From assembly GCA_900316255.1 (NCBI GenBank), contig ONCI01000001.1:173447-237446 (forward strand): 64,000 nt of DNA, in the 5' to 3' direction. The stretch comes from an uncultured Eubacteriales bacterium (GTDB taxonomy: Bacteria; Bacillota; Clostridia; Oscillospirales; Oscillospiraceae). Of the stretch, positions 23,669 to 33,201 are shown piece after piece; positions within the stretch are counted from its first letter, which is position 1; each line of letters starts with the position of its first letter. The notes below the pieces were generated by a model. The model made no database searches and was not told the origin of the DNA. It worked only from the letters and a program-made list of their open reading frames with translations. A program made the translations under genes and the position numbers.

Positions 23669-25692
23669 TATCTATTTCTGCCGGGACAGAACCAGACGGG
23701 ATCGTCCTCGGGGGAGCAGGGGATCGTCACTCGTGTGCCGGCGGGGATCGGTTCGCCTTCGCCCCGCAGCTGCCATAAAGCTCTGTTTTTTGGCAGAAGC
23801 ACGTTTACGCTTTCGGCCCCTTTGTCAAACACCGGGCAGATCAGCAGCGCTTCCCCCAAGAAGAAGCAGTCGCTTTCACAGTCATAGCCCGGATCCTGCA
23901 GAAAAACGGGGCGGATCAGGGGCAGGTTTTCCTTTCTGCCTTTCTCATATTCCCGCCAAATATAGGGCAGCATCCGCTCCCGCAGGCGGAAGAGCCGTCT
24001 TACGGCCTCCATCTTCTCCGGATACAGCCAGGGCATGGTGCTCTCTTCCCCCGGTTTCCAGGAGTGGAGCACAAAGCGCGGGAGAAATACTCCGTACTGC
24101 AGCCAGCGGAGGAAAAGCTCCTCATCGGGCTTGGGTCCGGCAAAGCCGCCGATATCGGGACCGAAAAAGCTGAAGCCGGTGAGGGCCATGGTCATGGCCT
24201 GGTAATGGTTAAAGCGCAGGTCCCGGAAATCTGTCAGATTGTCTCCGGTCCAGGTGGTGGCCACCCGCTGGGTGCCGGCGATGCCGCAGCGGGAGATGTT
24301 GAAAGGCAGAAATTCCTCTCCCAGGGTTTCCGCACAGGACTCCCGGCTGGCTCTGGCCATCAGGTAACTGAATAGCGGCCGGATCCTTTTTGCGGAGATC
24401 TCCCGCCCGAAGCCGCAGGCCAGGACCTCCTTGTCCAGCACGTCGTATTCGTTGTTGTCGTTCCAGATGCTGCGATAGCCCTTTTCCACCAGCTGCCTGC
24501 GCACGCAGTCCTTCCAGAAGGCGTAGGCGTCCGGATTTGTAAAGTCCAGATAGCTTGCCATGCCGCCCCAAAAGGGGAAGCAGGCGGGGTTGCCGTCGGC
24601 ATAGTGGAGGAACCAGCCCTTCTCAGCGATCTGACGGTACAGCGGGTGCTCGGTCAGAAAGGCGGGCTTTACATTGGGGATCAGCTCCATGCCGTGTTCG
24701 CGAAAATGGGCGGCCAGCCCTTCGGGCGAGGGAATCTTGTCCCGGTTCCAATGGAACACACAGCGTTGCTCCCCGATCTGGGTATAGCCGCTGGAGAGGT
24801 AAAAGCCGCTCGCCGGCAGCCGTTCTTCTTCGCACTTTTTCACAAAGTCCCGGAGCCTTTTGTCACTGTCCGGCGCGTCGGTATACTCCATGGTGCTTCC
24901 GCAATAGCGGAAGGCCCAGTCCGGAACCCTTCCCACGCCGCCGCAGAGGGCGATGAAGGAGCGCAGGATCTCTTTTGTGCTTCCCAGGAAGAGGTAGAAG
25001 ACCAGATTTTCCTCTTCAAAGCGGATCGAGTTGAAGGGCTCGAAATAATTGTTGTGCTCCTGGCCGAAATTGACCCTGCCGTTCGAGTAGGTATCATAAT
25101 ACAGTCCGTAAGAACCGGCTTCGTTTTCGCAGATGTAGAAGGGGATCTGCTTGTAGAGAGGGTCTCTGGTCTCGGCGTGAAAGCCCATGGAATCCACAGC
25201 CTCCAGCGTAAAGCTCCGTCCGCTCTTGTTCACATGGCCGCCCTTGTCACCCAGACCGAAGATCCGTTCCCCTTCGTGGCGGAGGGTGTAGTGAGCGGAG
25301 CCCTCGCCCAGTTCTCCGGAAAAGTTATAGGCGAGAGCGGACCGGTCCGCGTAGAGAAGGCCTTTCCGTGTCTTCGCCTGGATGCGGAAGTTTTTCTTTT
25401 CCACCGTGAAATCCACGCCGCCCAGGGTAAAGAGAAGCGCGTCCTCCTCTTCCCGTATGGCAGGAGAGACCGACTTCAGCCCCTCGGTGGAGAGCTTGTC
25501 CCGCCCTTCCAGGGGACAGTCGCCCGCCAGCGGCCAGACGCTCCAGGTGGGAAGGAGCGGCGTCCCCTCGCGGATCATGGCCACCCGCAGCAGGTTTTCG
25601 CAAAAATCCAGCCGCATGCTGACCCCGTCCGCTTCATAGCGGCGCATGGTGGGGCTGCATTCCGCAAGACGAAAGCGATGATCAAATTTCAT
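23668..25692 (-). CDS. Glycoside hydrolase family 31 (alpha-glucosidase/alpha-xylosidase type)
   Basis: 674 residues from ATG 25692, with AAGGAGA 9 bases upstream; a longer in-frame reading lies inside the upstream gene and lacks similarity. The N-terminal beta domain ends near IFGLGDKGGHVNKSG; the barrel has the nucleophile D412 in SIWNDNNEYD and the acid/base D484 in TTWTGDNLTD, both intact. No signal peptide, so it acts inside the cell on imported oligosaccharides, releasing alpha-linked glucose or xylose. It overlaps the carboxylesterase gene by 11 bases and faces the GPH transporter. The exact linkage cannot be read from sequence. Confidence 0.93.
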   Translation of the reverse strand: MKFDHRFRLAECSPTMRRYEADGVSMRLDFCENLLRVAMIREGTPLLPTWSVWPLAGDCPLEGRDKLSTEGLKSVSPAIREEEDALLFTLGGVDFTVEKKNFRIQAKTRKGLLYADRSALAYNFSGELGEGSAHYTLRHEGERIFGLGDKGGHVNKSGRSFTLEAVDSMGFHAETRDPLYKQIPFYICENEAGSYGLYYDTYSNGRVNFGQEHNNYFEPFNSIRFEEENLVFYLFLGSTKEILRSFIALCGGVGRVPDWAFRYCGSTMEYTDAPDSDKRLRDFVKKCEEERLPASGFYLSSGYTQIGEQRCVFHWNRDKIPSPEGLAAHFREHGMELIPNVKPAFLTEHPLYRQIAEKGWFLHYADGNPACFPFWGGMASYLDFTNPDAYAFWKDCVRRQLVEKGYRSIWNDNNEYDVLDKEVLACGFGREISAKRIRPLFSYLMARASRESCAETLGEEFLPFNISRCGIAGTQRVATTWTGDNLTDFRDLRFNHYQAMTMALTGFSFFGPDIGGFAGPKPDEELFLRWLQYGVFLPRFVLHSWKPGEESTMPWLYPEKMEAVRRLFRLRERMLPYIWREYEKGRKENLPLIRPVFLQDPGYDCESDCFFLGEALLICPVFDKGAESVNVLLPKNRALWQLRGEGEPIPAGTRVTIPCSPEDDPVWFCPGRNR

Positions 25693-27046
25693 CCTTGGGA
25701 TCTCCTTTTTGCAGCATGTTACCGATGAGCTTGCCGTAGTGCACATGGCCCATGGCGGTGCGCAGCGGCGTGATGTGCAGGACCCGTCCCCGTCTCTTTT
25801 CGGTTTTTTGCCAGAGAGGCAGTCCGTCGCCGTTGGGGCCTCCCGTCCTCGCAAAGTTTGCCAGATACTGCGCCAGCTCTTCGGAAACCTCCCGGTCCCG
25901 TTTGCCGTAGGGCCTCCAGCTGCCCTCCAGCGTTTCGAAGATGTAGCGCAGGTCGCAGGAATGGAAAGCCCGGTTGTCGTCCCCGGGAGAATCCAGGTCA
26001 AAGTAATACACATACGCGCCGTTGGCTCTTGCATAGCGCTTGCCGATGAAGGCCATCACCGGGGCGTACATGTCGTTGTTGGTAAAACCGATCAGCGTGT
26101 CCACCGGCAGAGGATGACGGATCAGCCTGTCCACAGGCTCCGGGATCAACAGACCGTCGATCACAGGCATGGTGTTGTAGATGTTGTCCTTCCGCTTTTC
26201 GTGCATCCGCTCCATGGCGTCAAACAGCGTGTCCAGTGAGACCCTTCTCAATTCTTCCAGACTGCCGCAGCCTGCCTCCTCCATGTAATCCAGCCAGTAG
26301 GCATGGGTGTCCTCCGCCCTCTTCGGCAGGGCGAATCTGGGGAAGAGTCCCGCGCCGGACATCATGGCGGCCCGCCGGAAGAGCCCGGCGTTCGCCCCGT
26401 TCAGGCAGAGATACTGGATGGAGATCGCTCCGGCGCTCTGTCCCAGCAAGGTGATGTTTTCCCCGTCTCCGCCGAAGTCTCCAATGTGCTTTTTCACCCA
26501 GTGGATGGCCGTAAGCTGGTCGTCCAGCCCGAAATTGCCGTCCCGACCGTACCGCTTTCGGATCTCCTCGTGGCAGAGATAGCCCAGGGGACCCACCCGG
26601 TAGTTGGCAAACACCGTGACGATCCCCCGGCGTGCAAGCCCGGTCCCGTCAAAGGGAGATTCCGCGTTCAGCCCGGAGTCAAAGCCGCCTCCGTGGAAGA
26701 ACAGCACCACGGGGCAATTCTTTGCTCCCTTGGGCGTGAATACGTTCAGGTTCAGGCAGTCCTCGCTGTATCGGTATTCGGCCCCTTCGCGGAATTCCTT
26801 CTTGTAAAAGCGCCGGGTGGGATGCTCCAGATGCTCGTGCCAGGCCCGGTTCTGGGGACAGCCGGGACCGAAGTCTGTGGCGTCCAGCGTTCCTTCCCAG
26901 TTTTCCACGGACTCGCAGTAGGCAAAACGCTCTGCGCGGGCATAGGGTACGCCCAGAAACTCCAGGCAGCTTTCCCGCTCGTTCCCGCGGATCTCTCCGC
27001 AGGCGCTGTGGATCGTGACCGACCCGATCCGGTCCTTCTTTGTCAT
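25682..27046 (-). CDS. Type-B carboxylesterase
   Basis: 454 residues. Oxyanion-hole motif FFHGGGFDSG (residues 116-125), catalytic serine S204 in LLGQSAGAIS, SEDCLNLNVFTP and NYRVGPLGYL: all marks of the carboxylesterase/cholinesterase family. Without a signal peptide it is probably cytoplasmic and may remove acetyl or other ester groups from imported glycosides, which suits its operon with GH31 and the nearby acetyltransferase. It is first in the operon, under a promoter at 27068-27096. ATG at 27046 with AGAGGTG upstream. Confidence 0.9.
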   Translation of the reverse strand: MTKKDRIGSVTIHSACGEIRGNERESCLEFLGVPYARAERFAYCESVENWEGTLDATDFGPGCPQNRAWHEHLEHPTRRFYKKEFREGAEYRYSEDCLNLNVFTPKGAKNCPVVLFFHGGGFDSGLNAESPFDGTGLARRGIVTVFANYRVGPLGYLCHEEIRKRYGRDGNFGLDDQLTAIHWVKKHIGDFGGDGENITLLGQSAGAISIQYLCLNGANAGLFRRAAMMSGAGLFPRFALPKRAEDTHAYWLDYMEEAGCGSLEELRRVSLDTLFDAMERMHEKRKDNIYNTMPVIDGLLIPEPVDRLIRHPLPVDTLIGFTNNDMYAPVMAFIGKRYARANGAYVYYFDLDSPGDDNRAFHSCDLRYIFETLEGSWRPYGKRDREVSEELAQYLANFARTGGPNGDGLPLWQKTEKRRGRVLHITPLRTAMGHVHYGKLIGNMLQKGDPKDEI

Positions 27047-27067
27047 GCTCCGTCACCTCTTACGCCT

Positions 27068-27096
27068 ATTATAACAAAAGCGATCACGCTTTTCCA
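27068..27096 (-). promoter_or_regulatory. Promoter of the carboxylesterase-GH31 operon
   Basis: Minus strand: TGGAAA, 17-bp spacer, TATAAT (27068-27073). It is divergent from the uvrB promoter, 55 bp away. Confidence 0.6.
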
Positions 27097-27127
27097 CAGG
27101 CAATCGGGAGATTCCCGACAGTTTATC

Positions 27128-27156
27128 TTGTGTTTCCGGATCGTACGTGGTACAAT
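27128..27156 (+). promoter_or_regulatory. Promoter of uvrB
   Basis: TTGTGT, 17-bp spacer, TACAAT, 30 bp before the ATG at 27186. I found no LexA box of the Firmicutes type (CGAAC...GTTCG) around it. Confidence 0.65.
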
Positions 27157-27185
27157 ATACTGAAATATCATGTGCGGGGATCACT

Positions 27186-29150
27186 ATGGACGCTTTTAAA
27201 CTTGTTTCAAATTACAAGCCTACCGGGGACCAGCCGGAGGCCATCGACGATCTGGTCTTGGGTCTGGAAAGCGGCCTGGATGAGCAGGTGCTGCTGGGCG
27301 TTACCGGCTCCGGCAAGACCTTCACCATGGCAAATGTCATTGCCCGACTCAACCGGCCCACCCTGGTCCTGGCCCACAACAAGACCCTGGCCGCTCAGCT
27401 CTGCAGCGAGTTCAAGGAGTTCTTCCCGGAAAACGCCGTGGAATACTTCGTCTCCTATTACGACTATTACCAGCCGGAGGCCTATATTCCCCATACGGAT
27501 ACCTATATCGAGAAGGACGCCTCCATCAACGATGAGATCGAGCGCCTCCGCCACAGCGCCACCTCCAGCCTCTTTGAGCGGCGGGATGTGATCGTGGTGG
27601 CCTCCGTCTCCTGCATCTACGGTCTGGGCGATCCCATCGACTATGCCAACATGGTCATCTCCCTCCGCCCGGGCCAGACCCGGAATTTTGACGAGCTGCT
27701 GCGCAAGCTCATCGAGATCCGCTATGAGCGAAACGATATCGCCTTCGAGCGCAACAAGTTCCGCGTGCGGGGCGATACGGTGGAGATATTCCCGGCCTAT
27801 GCAAACGACCGGGCCATCCGGGTGGAGTTTTTCGGGGATGAGGTGGACCGAATCAGCGAGATCAACGTGGTCACCGGGGCTCCCACCCGGGTGCTGAACC
27901 ATGTGGCCATCTATCCCGCCAGCCACTATGTCACCACCAAAGAAAAAATGGCCGCCGCCATCGACCGCATCCGCGACGAATGTGACGCGCGGGTTGCCTG
28001 GTTCGAGGCCAACAACAAGTTGCTTGAGGCCCAGCGCATCCGCCAGCGCACGGATTACGATATCGAGATGATGCAGGAACTGGGCTACTGCTCCGGCATC
28101 GAGAACTACTCCCGGGTCATTTCCAACCGGGAGCCCGGCAGCCCGCCCATGACCCTGCTGGACTATTTCCCAAAGGATTTCCTCCTCTTTGTGGATGAAA
28201 GCCATGTGACTCTGCCTCAGGTCCGCGCCATGTACCGGGGGGACCGGGCCAGAAAGGAGTCCCTGGTGGACTTCGGCTTCCGTCTGCCCTCCGCCTTTGA
28301 TAACCGGCCGCTGAAATTTGATGAGTTCACAGAACGTATCCATCAGCGCATCTATGTCTCCGCCACCCCCGGAGACTATGAGAAGGAGCGGGCCGGCCAG
28401 GTGGTGGAGCAGATCATCCGTCCCACCGGCCTTCTGGACCCGGAGATCTTTGTCCGCCCCATTGAGGGCCAGATCGACGATCTCATCGGCGCCATCAATG
28501 AGAAGATCTCCATGGGGCAGCGCACCCTGGTCACGACCCTCACCAAGAAGATGGCGGAGGACCTCTCCTCCTATCTGCTCAACGCCGGCATCCGCTGCCG
28601 CTACATGCACCACGACATCGGCACCATCGAGCGTATGGAGATCATCCGGGACCTGCGTCTCGGGGAATTTGACGTTCTGGTGGGCATCAACCTTCTGCGG
28701 GAGGGCCTGGACATCCCCGAGGTCGGTTTGGTCGCTATCCTGGATGCGGATAAGGAAGGCTTCCTTCGCAGCGAGACCAGCCTGATCCAGACGGTGGGCC
28801 GCGCCGCCCGTAACGCGGACAGCTATGTGATCATGTATGCCGATACGATCACGCCCTCCATGCGCGCCTGCATCGACGAGACGGAGCGCCGCCGCGCCAA
28901 GCAGATCGCCTATAACAAAGCCCACGGCATCGTACCAAAGACCATCATTAAGAGCGTCCGGGATCTCATTGAGATCTCCGCCGCGCCGGAAAGCGGCGCC
29001 AAGGCGAAGGGCGTGAAGATGACCGAGCGGGAGCGGAAGGAACTGATCCAGGAGCTGGAAAGCAAGATGCGCAAGGCCGCCCAGATGCTGGAATACGAGA
29101 TCGCCGCCCAGCTCAGGGACGAGATCATTCGCCTGCGGGGCGAGAAGTGA
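27186..29150 (+). CDS. uvrB: Excinuclease ABC subunit B UvrB
   Basis: Damage verification subunit of nucleotide excision repair. 654 residues from ATG 27186 ([20 protein letters not shown]); the in-frame extension upstream would start at the promoter. Walker [13 protein letters not shown], the beta-hairpin region [31 protein letters not shown], helicase motifs [12 protein letters not shown] and GRAARN, and a C-terminal UVR motif ([19 protein letters not shown]) that meets UvrC. uvrA is not adjacent, unlike in many relatives; polA follows after 9 bases, so two repair enzymes share a transcript. Confidence 0.97.
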   Translation: MDAFKLVSNYKPTGDQPEAIDDLVLGLESGLDEQVLLGVTGSGKTFTMANVIARLNRPTLVLAHNKTLAAQLCSEFKEFFPENAVEYFVSYYDYYQPEAYIPHTDTYIEKDASINDEIERLRHSATSSLFERRDVIVVASVSCIYGLGDPIDYANMVISLRPGQTRNFDELLRKLIEIRYERNDIAFERNKFRVRGDTVEIFPAYANDRAIRVEFFGDEVDRISEINVVTGAPTRVLNHVAIYPASHYVTTKEKMAAAIDRIRDECDARVAWFEANNKLLEAQRIRQRTDYDIEMMQELGYCSGIENYSRVISNREPGSPPMTLLDYFPKDFLLFVDESHVTLPQVRAMYRGDRARKESLVDFGFRLPSAFDNRPLKFDEFTERIHQRIYVSATPGDYEKERAGQVVEQIIRPTGLLDPEIFVRPIEGQIDDLIGAINEKISMGQRTLVTTLTKKMAEDLSSYLLNAGIRCRYMHHDIGTIERMEIIRDLRLGEFDVLVGINLLREGLDIPEVGLVAILDADKEGFLRSETSLIQTVGRAARNADSYVIMYADTITPSMRACIDETERRRAKQIAYNKAHGIVPKTIIKSVRDLIEISAAPESGAKAKGVKMTERERKELIQELESKMRKAAQMLEYEIAAQLRDEIIRLRGEK

Positions 29151-29159
29151 GGTCAGATC

Positions 29160-31715
29160 ATGAAACTGATGATATTGGACGGCAACAGCATCGTGAACCG
29201 GGCCTTTTTCGGCGTCCGGCCCCTGACCGCGCCGGACGGCACCCCCACCAACGCTCTCTACGGCTTTCTTGCCATCCTCCAGCGTCTGTTGGAGGAACAG
29301 AAGCCCGAGGCGGTCTGCGTCAGCTTTGACCTGAAGGCGCCCACCTTCCGGCACCGCGCCTTTGACGGCTATAAGGCCAAACGCGCCGGCATGCCGGAGG
29401 ATCTGGCGGTGCAGATGCCCCTGCTCAAGGAACTGCTGGACGCCATGGGCATTCGCCGCTACGAGCTGGAGGGCTACGAGGCCGACGATATCCTTGGCAC
29501 CGCCGCCCGGATCTGCGAGGAGAAGGGCTGGAACTGTGTCATCGTCACCGGCGATAAGGACTCTCTTCAGTTGGTGAGCGACACCACCAGCGTCTGCAAC
29601 GTAAAGACCCGCATGGGCCAGACCGAGACCATCCTCTATACCCCGGAGGTGTTCCGGGAAGAATACGGCTTCGATCCGCCCAAGATGGTGGACCTGAAGG
29701 CCCTCATGGGCGACAGCTCCGACAACATCCCCGGCGTTCCCGGCATCGGGGAGAAGACCGCCCTGGATCTCCTCCACCGCTACGGCAGCCTGGACGGGAT
29801 CTATCAGAACCTGGACGCGCTGGATGTGAAGCCAGGCGTCCTGAAAAAGCTCCGGGAAGGGGAGGAGAGCGCCAGGCTTTCCTTCTGGCTGGCCACCATC
29901 CTGCGGGAGGTGCCGCTGGCCTTTGACCCGGCGGAAAATCGCTGGGAGAGGGACTATACGCCCAAGCTCTATCCCATGATGCAGCGCCTGGGCTTTTTGA
30001 AATTCATCGAGCGCTGGGGCCTTGCGCCTACGGAAGAGATCGCGGCTACACAGCAGAGCGAGAGTCTGCCCCGCCTGGAACTGGACGAGGCCGGTGCTCT
30101 TTCCCTGGCGGAGAAGCTCCCGCAGCTTGGGACCCTTGCGGTTTTTCCCCTGGACGGGCTGGATCACCTGGAGCTCTGCGACGGCAAAAGCGTCTGGTCC
30201 GCTCAGTGGACTGCCTGCGGAGAAGGCTACAACCGGCTCCTGCGGGCCTTGTTTTCACCGGACATCCCCAAGATCGCCCATGATCTGAAGGATCTGATGG
30301 GACTTCTCCTGAAAGAAAAGCTCTCGCTGGAGGCTTTCGTCTTCGATACCGCTCTGGCGGGTTATCTGCTGGAGGCCACTGCCGGCAGCTATGCCGTGGA
30401 AAAGCTCTCTCTGCGCTACCTGGGCGTCGAGAAGCACGGTGCGGAGGCTCTCTGGCTGCTCCACGCTCCCATGGAGGCAAAGCTCCGGGAGATGGGGATG
30501 CTGGATCTCTATCTGCAGGCGGAGCTGCCTCTCTGCGCCGTCCTGGCCCGGATGGAAGAGAGCGGTTTTCTGGTGGACCGCAAGGCCCTCTCCGATTTCG
30601 GAGACAGCCTCAATGCGGGCATCGCCGCCCTGCAGGAGAGCATCTGGGCCCACGCCGGGCATGATTTCAACATCCAGTCTCCCAAGCAGCTGGGGACCGT
30701 GCTTTTTGAGGAGCTGATGCTGCCCTCCGGCAAAAAGACCAAGACCGGCTGGAGCACCAACGCGGATGTGCTGGACAAGCTTCGGGGCAAGCATCCCATC
30801 GTGGGAGAGGTCCTGGAATACCGGGAGCTTACCAAGCTCAAATCCACCTATGCTGACGGCCTGTTAAAGGTCATCGACGCCGACGGACGCATCCACACCA
30901 GCTTCCAGATGACCGCCACCGATACCGGGCGCCTCTCCTCCCGGGAGCCCAATCTGCAGAACATCCCCATCCGCAAAAAGCTGGGCGGCCAGATCCGCAA
31001 TATGTTTGTGGCAGGCCCCGGCAAAGTGCTGGTGGATGCGGACTACAGCCAGATCGAGCTGCGCCTCCTGGCACACATCTCCGGGGACGAGGCCATGCGG
31101 GACGCCTTTTTGAGCGGGGAGGACTTCCATGCCGTCACCGCCTCCAAGGTCTTCAACGTCCCGCTGGACCAGGTCAGCGCAACGCTTCGCAGCCGTGCCA
31201 AGGCGGTGAACTTCGGCATCGTGTACGGCATCTCCGCCTTCTCTCTCAGCCAGGATATCGGTGTCTTCCCCAACGAGGCCAAGGCCTATATGGAGGCATA
31301 TCTGGAGAAGTACCACGGCGTGCGGGATTATATGAAGCGGGTGGTGGAGGAAGCAAAGGAAAAAGGCTACGTCTCCACGCTCTACGGCCGCCGCCGGGAA
31401 TTGCCGGAGCTCAAGAGCAGCAACTTCAACCTCCGCTCCTTTGGCGAGCGGGTAGCTCTCAATATGCCCATTCAGGGTACCGCAGCGGATATCATGAAGC
31501 TTGCCATGGTCCATGTGGACCAGCGCCTTCATCAGGAAGGCCTGGAGGCAAAGCTCCTGCTTCAGGTCCATGACGAGCTCATCGTGGAGTGTCCCGAGAA
31601 CGAGACCACCCTTGTCAGCCGCATCCTCAAAAAGGAGATGGAGAACGCTGCCAGCCTCTCCGTGCCTCTCACGGTTGAGGTCAACAGCGGGCACAGCTGG
31701 GGGGAGGCGCACTGA
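29160..31715 (+). CDS. polA: DNA polymerase I with degenerate proofreading domain
   Basis: 851 residues. The 5' nuclease domain (about 1-300) is intact: MILDGNSIVNRAFFG, YEADDILGT, VTGDKDSLQLV, LMGDSSDNIPGVPGIGEKTA. The middle domain (about 300-460) keeps the exonuclease fold, but its first motif reads TLAVFPLDG instead of D-x-E, so 3'-5' proofreading is probably lost, as in many Firmicutes and Thermus. The polymerase domain (about 470-851) has DTGRLSSREPNLQNIPIR, DYSQIELRLLAHISGD, RSRAKAVNFGIVYGIS and LLQVHDELIVE. It processes Okazaki fragments and fills repair gaps. Its stop overlaps the start of rimI. Confidence 0.97.
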   Translation: MKLMILDGNSIVNRAFFGVRPLTAPDGTPTNALYGFLAILQRLLEEQKPEAVCVSFDLKAPTFRHRAFDGYKAKRAGMPEDLAVQMPLLKELLDAMGIRRYELEGYEADDILGTAARICEEKGWNCVIVTGDKDSLQLVSDTTSVCNVKTRMGQTETILYTPEVFREEYGFDPPKMVDLKALMGDSSDNIPGVPGIGEKTALDLLHRYGSLDGIYQNLDALDVKPGVLKKLREGEESARLSFWLATILREVPLAFDPAENRWERDYTPKLYPMMQRLGFLKFIERWGLAPTEEIAATQQSESLPRLELDEAGALSLAEKLPQLGTLAVFPLDGLDHLELCDGKSVWSAQWTACGEGYNRLLRALFSPDIPKIAHDLKDLMGLLLKEKLSLEAFVFDTALAGYLLEATAGSYAVEKLSLRYLGVEKHGAEALWLLHAPMEAKLREMGMLDLYLQAELPLCAVLARMEESGFLVDRKALSDFGDSLNAGIAALQESIWAHAGHDFNIQSPKQLGTVLFEELMLPSGKKTKTGWSTNADVLDKLRGKHPIVGEVLEYRELTKLKSTYADGLLKVIDADGRIHTSFQMTATDTGRLSSREPNLQNIPIRKKLGGQIRNMFVAGPGKVLVDADYSQIELRLLAHISGDEAMRDAFLSGEDFHAVTASKVFNVPLDQVSATLRSRAKAVNFGIVYGISAFSLSQDIGVFPNEAKAYMEAYLEKYHGVRDYMKRVVEEAKEKGYVSTLYGRRRELPELKSSNFNLRSFGERVALNMPIQGTAADIMKLAMVHVDQRLHQEGLEAKLLLQVHDELIVECPENETTLVSRILKKEMENAASLSVPLTVEVNSGHSWGEAH

Positions 31716-32158
31716 TGTCTGTTCAAATCCTGGATGTGCAGCCCCATCACCTGCCGCAGATCGAGAAACTGGAGCAGCAGTGCTTTTCGCTTCCCTGGAC
31801 CTGGGACCAGCTAATGAGCCAGCTGCCTGACGATTGCCATGAGTTTCTGGCGGCAGAGCAGGAGGGCAAGGTCCTGGGCTATGTGGGCATGATGACTGTC
31901 TTGGATGAGGGCTATATCTCCAATGTGGCTGTGGACCCGGCTTTCCGCCGGCAGGGGATCGCCGATCTTCTGATCACGGAACTCCTGGAGCGCTCCCGGA
32001 TCCGCGAACTCAGCTTCGTGACCCTGGAGGTCCGGGAGCACAACAAGCCTGCCATCGCGCTTTACCGCAAGCACGGCTTTGCTCCCGTAGGGCTTCGCAA
32101 GAATTATTATGAGCTTCCGGTAGAGAACGCTCTATTGATGACGAAATACTTGAAATGA
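31715..32158 (+). CDS. rimI: Ribosomal protein bS18-alanine N-acetyltransferase RimI
   Basis: 147-residue GNAT. The conserved core is YISNVAVDPAFRRQGIADLLITELLE with the acetyl-CoA pyrophosphate loop RRQGIA, followed by FVTLEVREHNKPAIALYRKHGFAPVGLRKNYY. Its place next to tsaD is the usual clostridial context and distinguishes it from other GNATs. The start shares one base with the polA stop codon. Confidence 0.92.
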   Translation: MSVQILDVQPHHLPQIEKLEQQCFSLPWTWDQLMSQLPDDCHEFLAAEQEGKVLGYVGMMTVLDEGYISNVAVDPAFRRQGIADLLITELLERSRIRELSFVTLEVREHNKPAIALYRKHGFAPVGLRKNYYELPVENALLMTKYLK

Positions 32159-32168
32159 GGTGCGGGCA

Positions 32169-33170
32169 ATGAAAATTCTTGCCTTTGAGTCCACCTGCGA
32201 CGAGACCGCTGTGGCCGTCGTCGAGGATGGACGCCATATTCTGACCGATCAGATCTTTTCCCAGGCCCAGCTCCACGCGGTCTACGGCGGCGTGGTGCCG
32301 GAGATCGCCTCCCGCTGCCATGTGGAATCCATTTCCCTCCTGGCCCAGCGGGCCATTGAGGCTGCCGGCATCACCCGCGAGGACATTGACGCGGTGGCCG
32401 TCTCCTATGCCCCGGGACTCATCGGCGCGGTGTTGGTGGGGGTGAACTTCGCCAAGGCCACGGCCCTCTCTCTGGGCGTCCCGCTGATCCCGGTGCATCA
32501 TATCCGGGGCCATATCGCCGCCAATTACCTTGCCTATCCCGAGCTGGAACCGCCCTTCCTCTGCCTTGCCATTTCCGGCGGCAACACCATCCTGGTGGAT
32601 GTGCGCGGCTATACGGATATGAAGATCCTGGGCGCCACCCGGGACGATGCGGCAGGGGAGTGCTTCGATAAGACCGCCCGGGTCCTGGGCCTGCCCTATC
32701 CCGGCGGCAAGCCCATCGACCAGCTTTCCCAGGGCGGGGACGATCAGCGCTATGCTTTTCCCCTGGCCCATGTGGCGGGAAATCCTTATGACATGAGCTT
32801 TTCGGGCCTGAAGACTGCGGTGATCAACCTGGTCCACAACGCCCAGCAGAAGGGGGAGGAGATCGACCGTGCCGGACTGGCCGCTTCCTTCACCAAGGCC
32901 GTTAGCGACAGTCTTGTTCCCCGTACGGTGATGGCGGCAAAAGAATTGGGCTATGATAAGGTCGTCGTGGCCGGAGGCGTTGCCGCCAACTCCCGCATCC
33001 GCGCCGATTTTCAGAAGGCGGCGGAGGAAAACGGCTTTTCTCTCTATGTGCCGCCGCTGAAGCTCTGCGGTGACAACGGCGCCATGATCGGCGCCCAGGG
33101 CTACTACGAGTACCTTGCCGGCGTGCGGGCCGGCAGCGATCTGAACGCGTACGCCACCATGGACCTGTAA
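32169..33170 (+). CDS. tsaD: tRNA threonylcarbamoyladenosine transferase TsaD
   Basis: Transfers threonylcarbamoyl to adenosine 37 of ANN-decoding tRNAs. 333 residues from ATG 32169, 6 bases after GAGGTG; a GTG at 32160 lacks such spacing. ASKHA fold with the metal site VHHIRGHIAAN (H-x-x-x-H), LAISGGNTILV, DDAAGECFDKTARVLGLPYPGG and VVAGGVAANSRIR. The partner genes tsaB and tsaE, often next to rimI-tsaD, are not here. Confidence 0.96.
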   Translation: MKILAFESTCDETAVAVVEDGRHILTDQIFSQAQLHAVYGGVVPEIASRCHVESISLLAQRAIEAAGITREDIDAVAVSYAPGLIGAVLVGVNFAKATALSLGVPLIPVHHIRGHIAANYLAYPELEPPFLCLAISGGNTILVDVRGYTDMKILGATRDDAAGECFDKTARVLGLPYPGGKPIDQLSQGGDDQRYAFPLAHVAGNPYDMSFSGLKTAVINLVHNAQQKGEEIDRAGLAASFTKAVSDSLVPRTVMAAKELGYDKVVVAGGVAANSRIRADFQKAAEENGFSLYVPPLKLCGDNGAMIGAQGYYEYLAGVRAGSDLNAYATMDL

Positions 33171-33201
33171 ATGAGATGCAAGAAGGAAGGGGGATGCTCT
33201 C

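Noticed and set aside
25693-26034. Extended start of the GH31 protein
   Set aside because: The extra residues have no family similarity and are read from inside the carboxylesterase gene; AAGGAGA precedes the ATG at 25692.
27060-27186. LexA/SOS box before uvrB
   Set aside because: No CGAAC-N4-GTTCG type sequence is visible between the divergent promoters.
27207-30167. Long minus-strand open frame opposite uvrB and polA
   Set aside because: Shadow of two conserved genes. The same holds for 38595-41291, 52858-55773 and 21319-23334.
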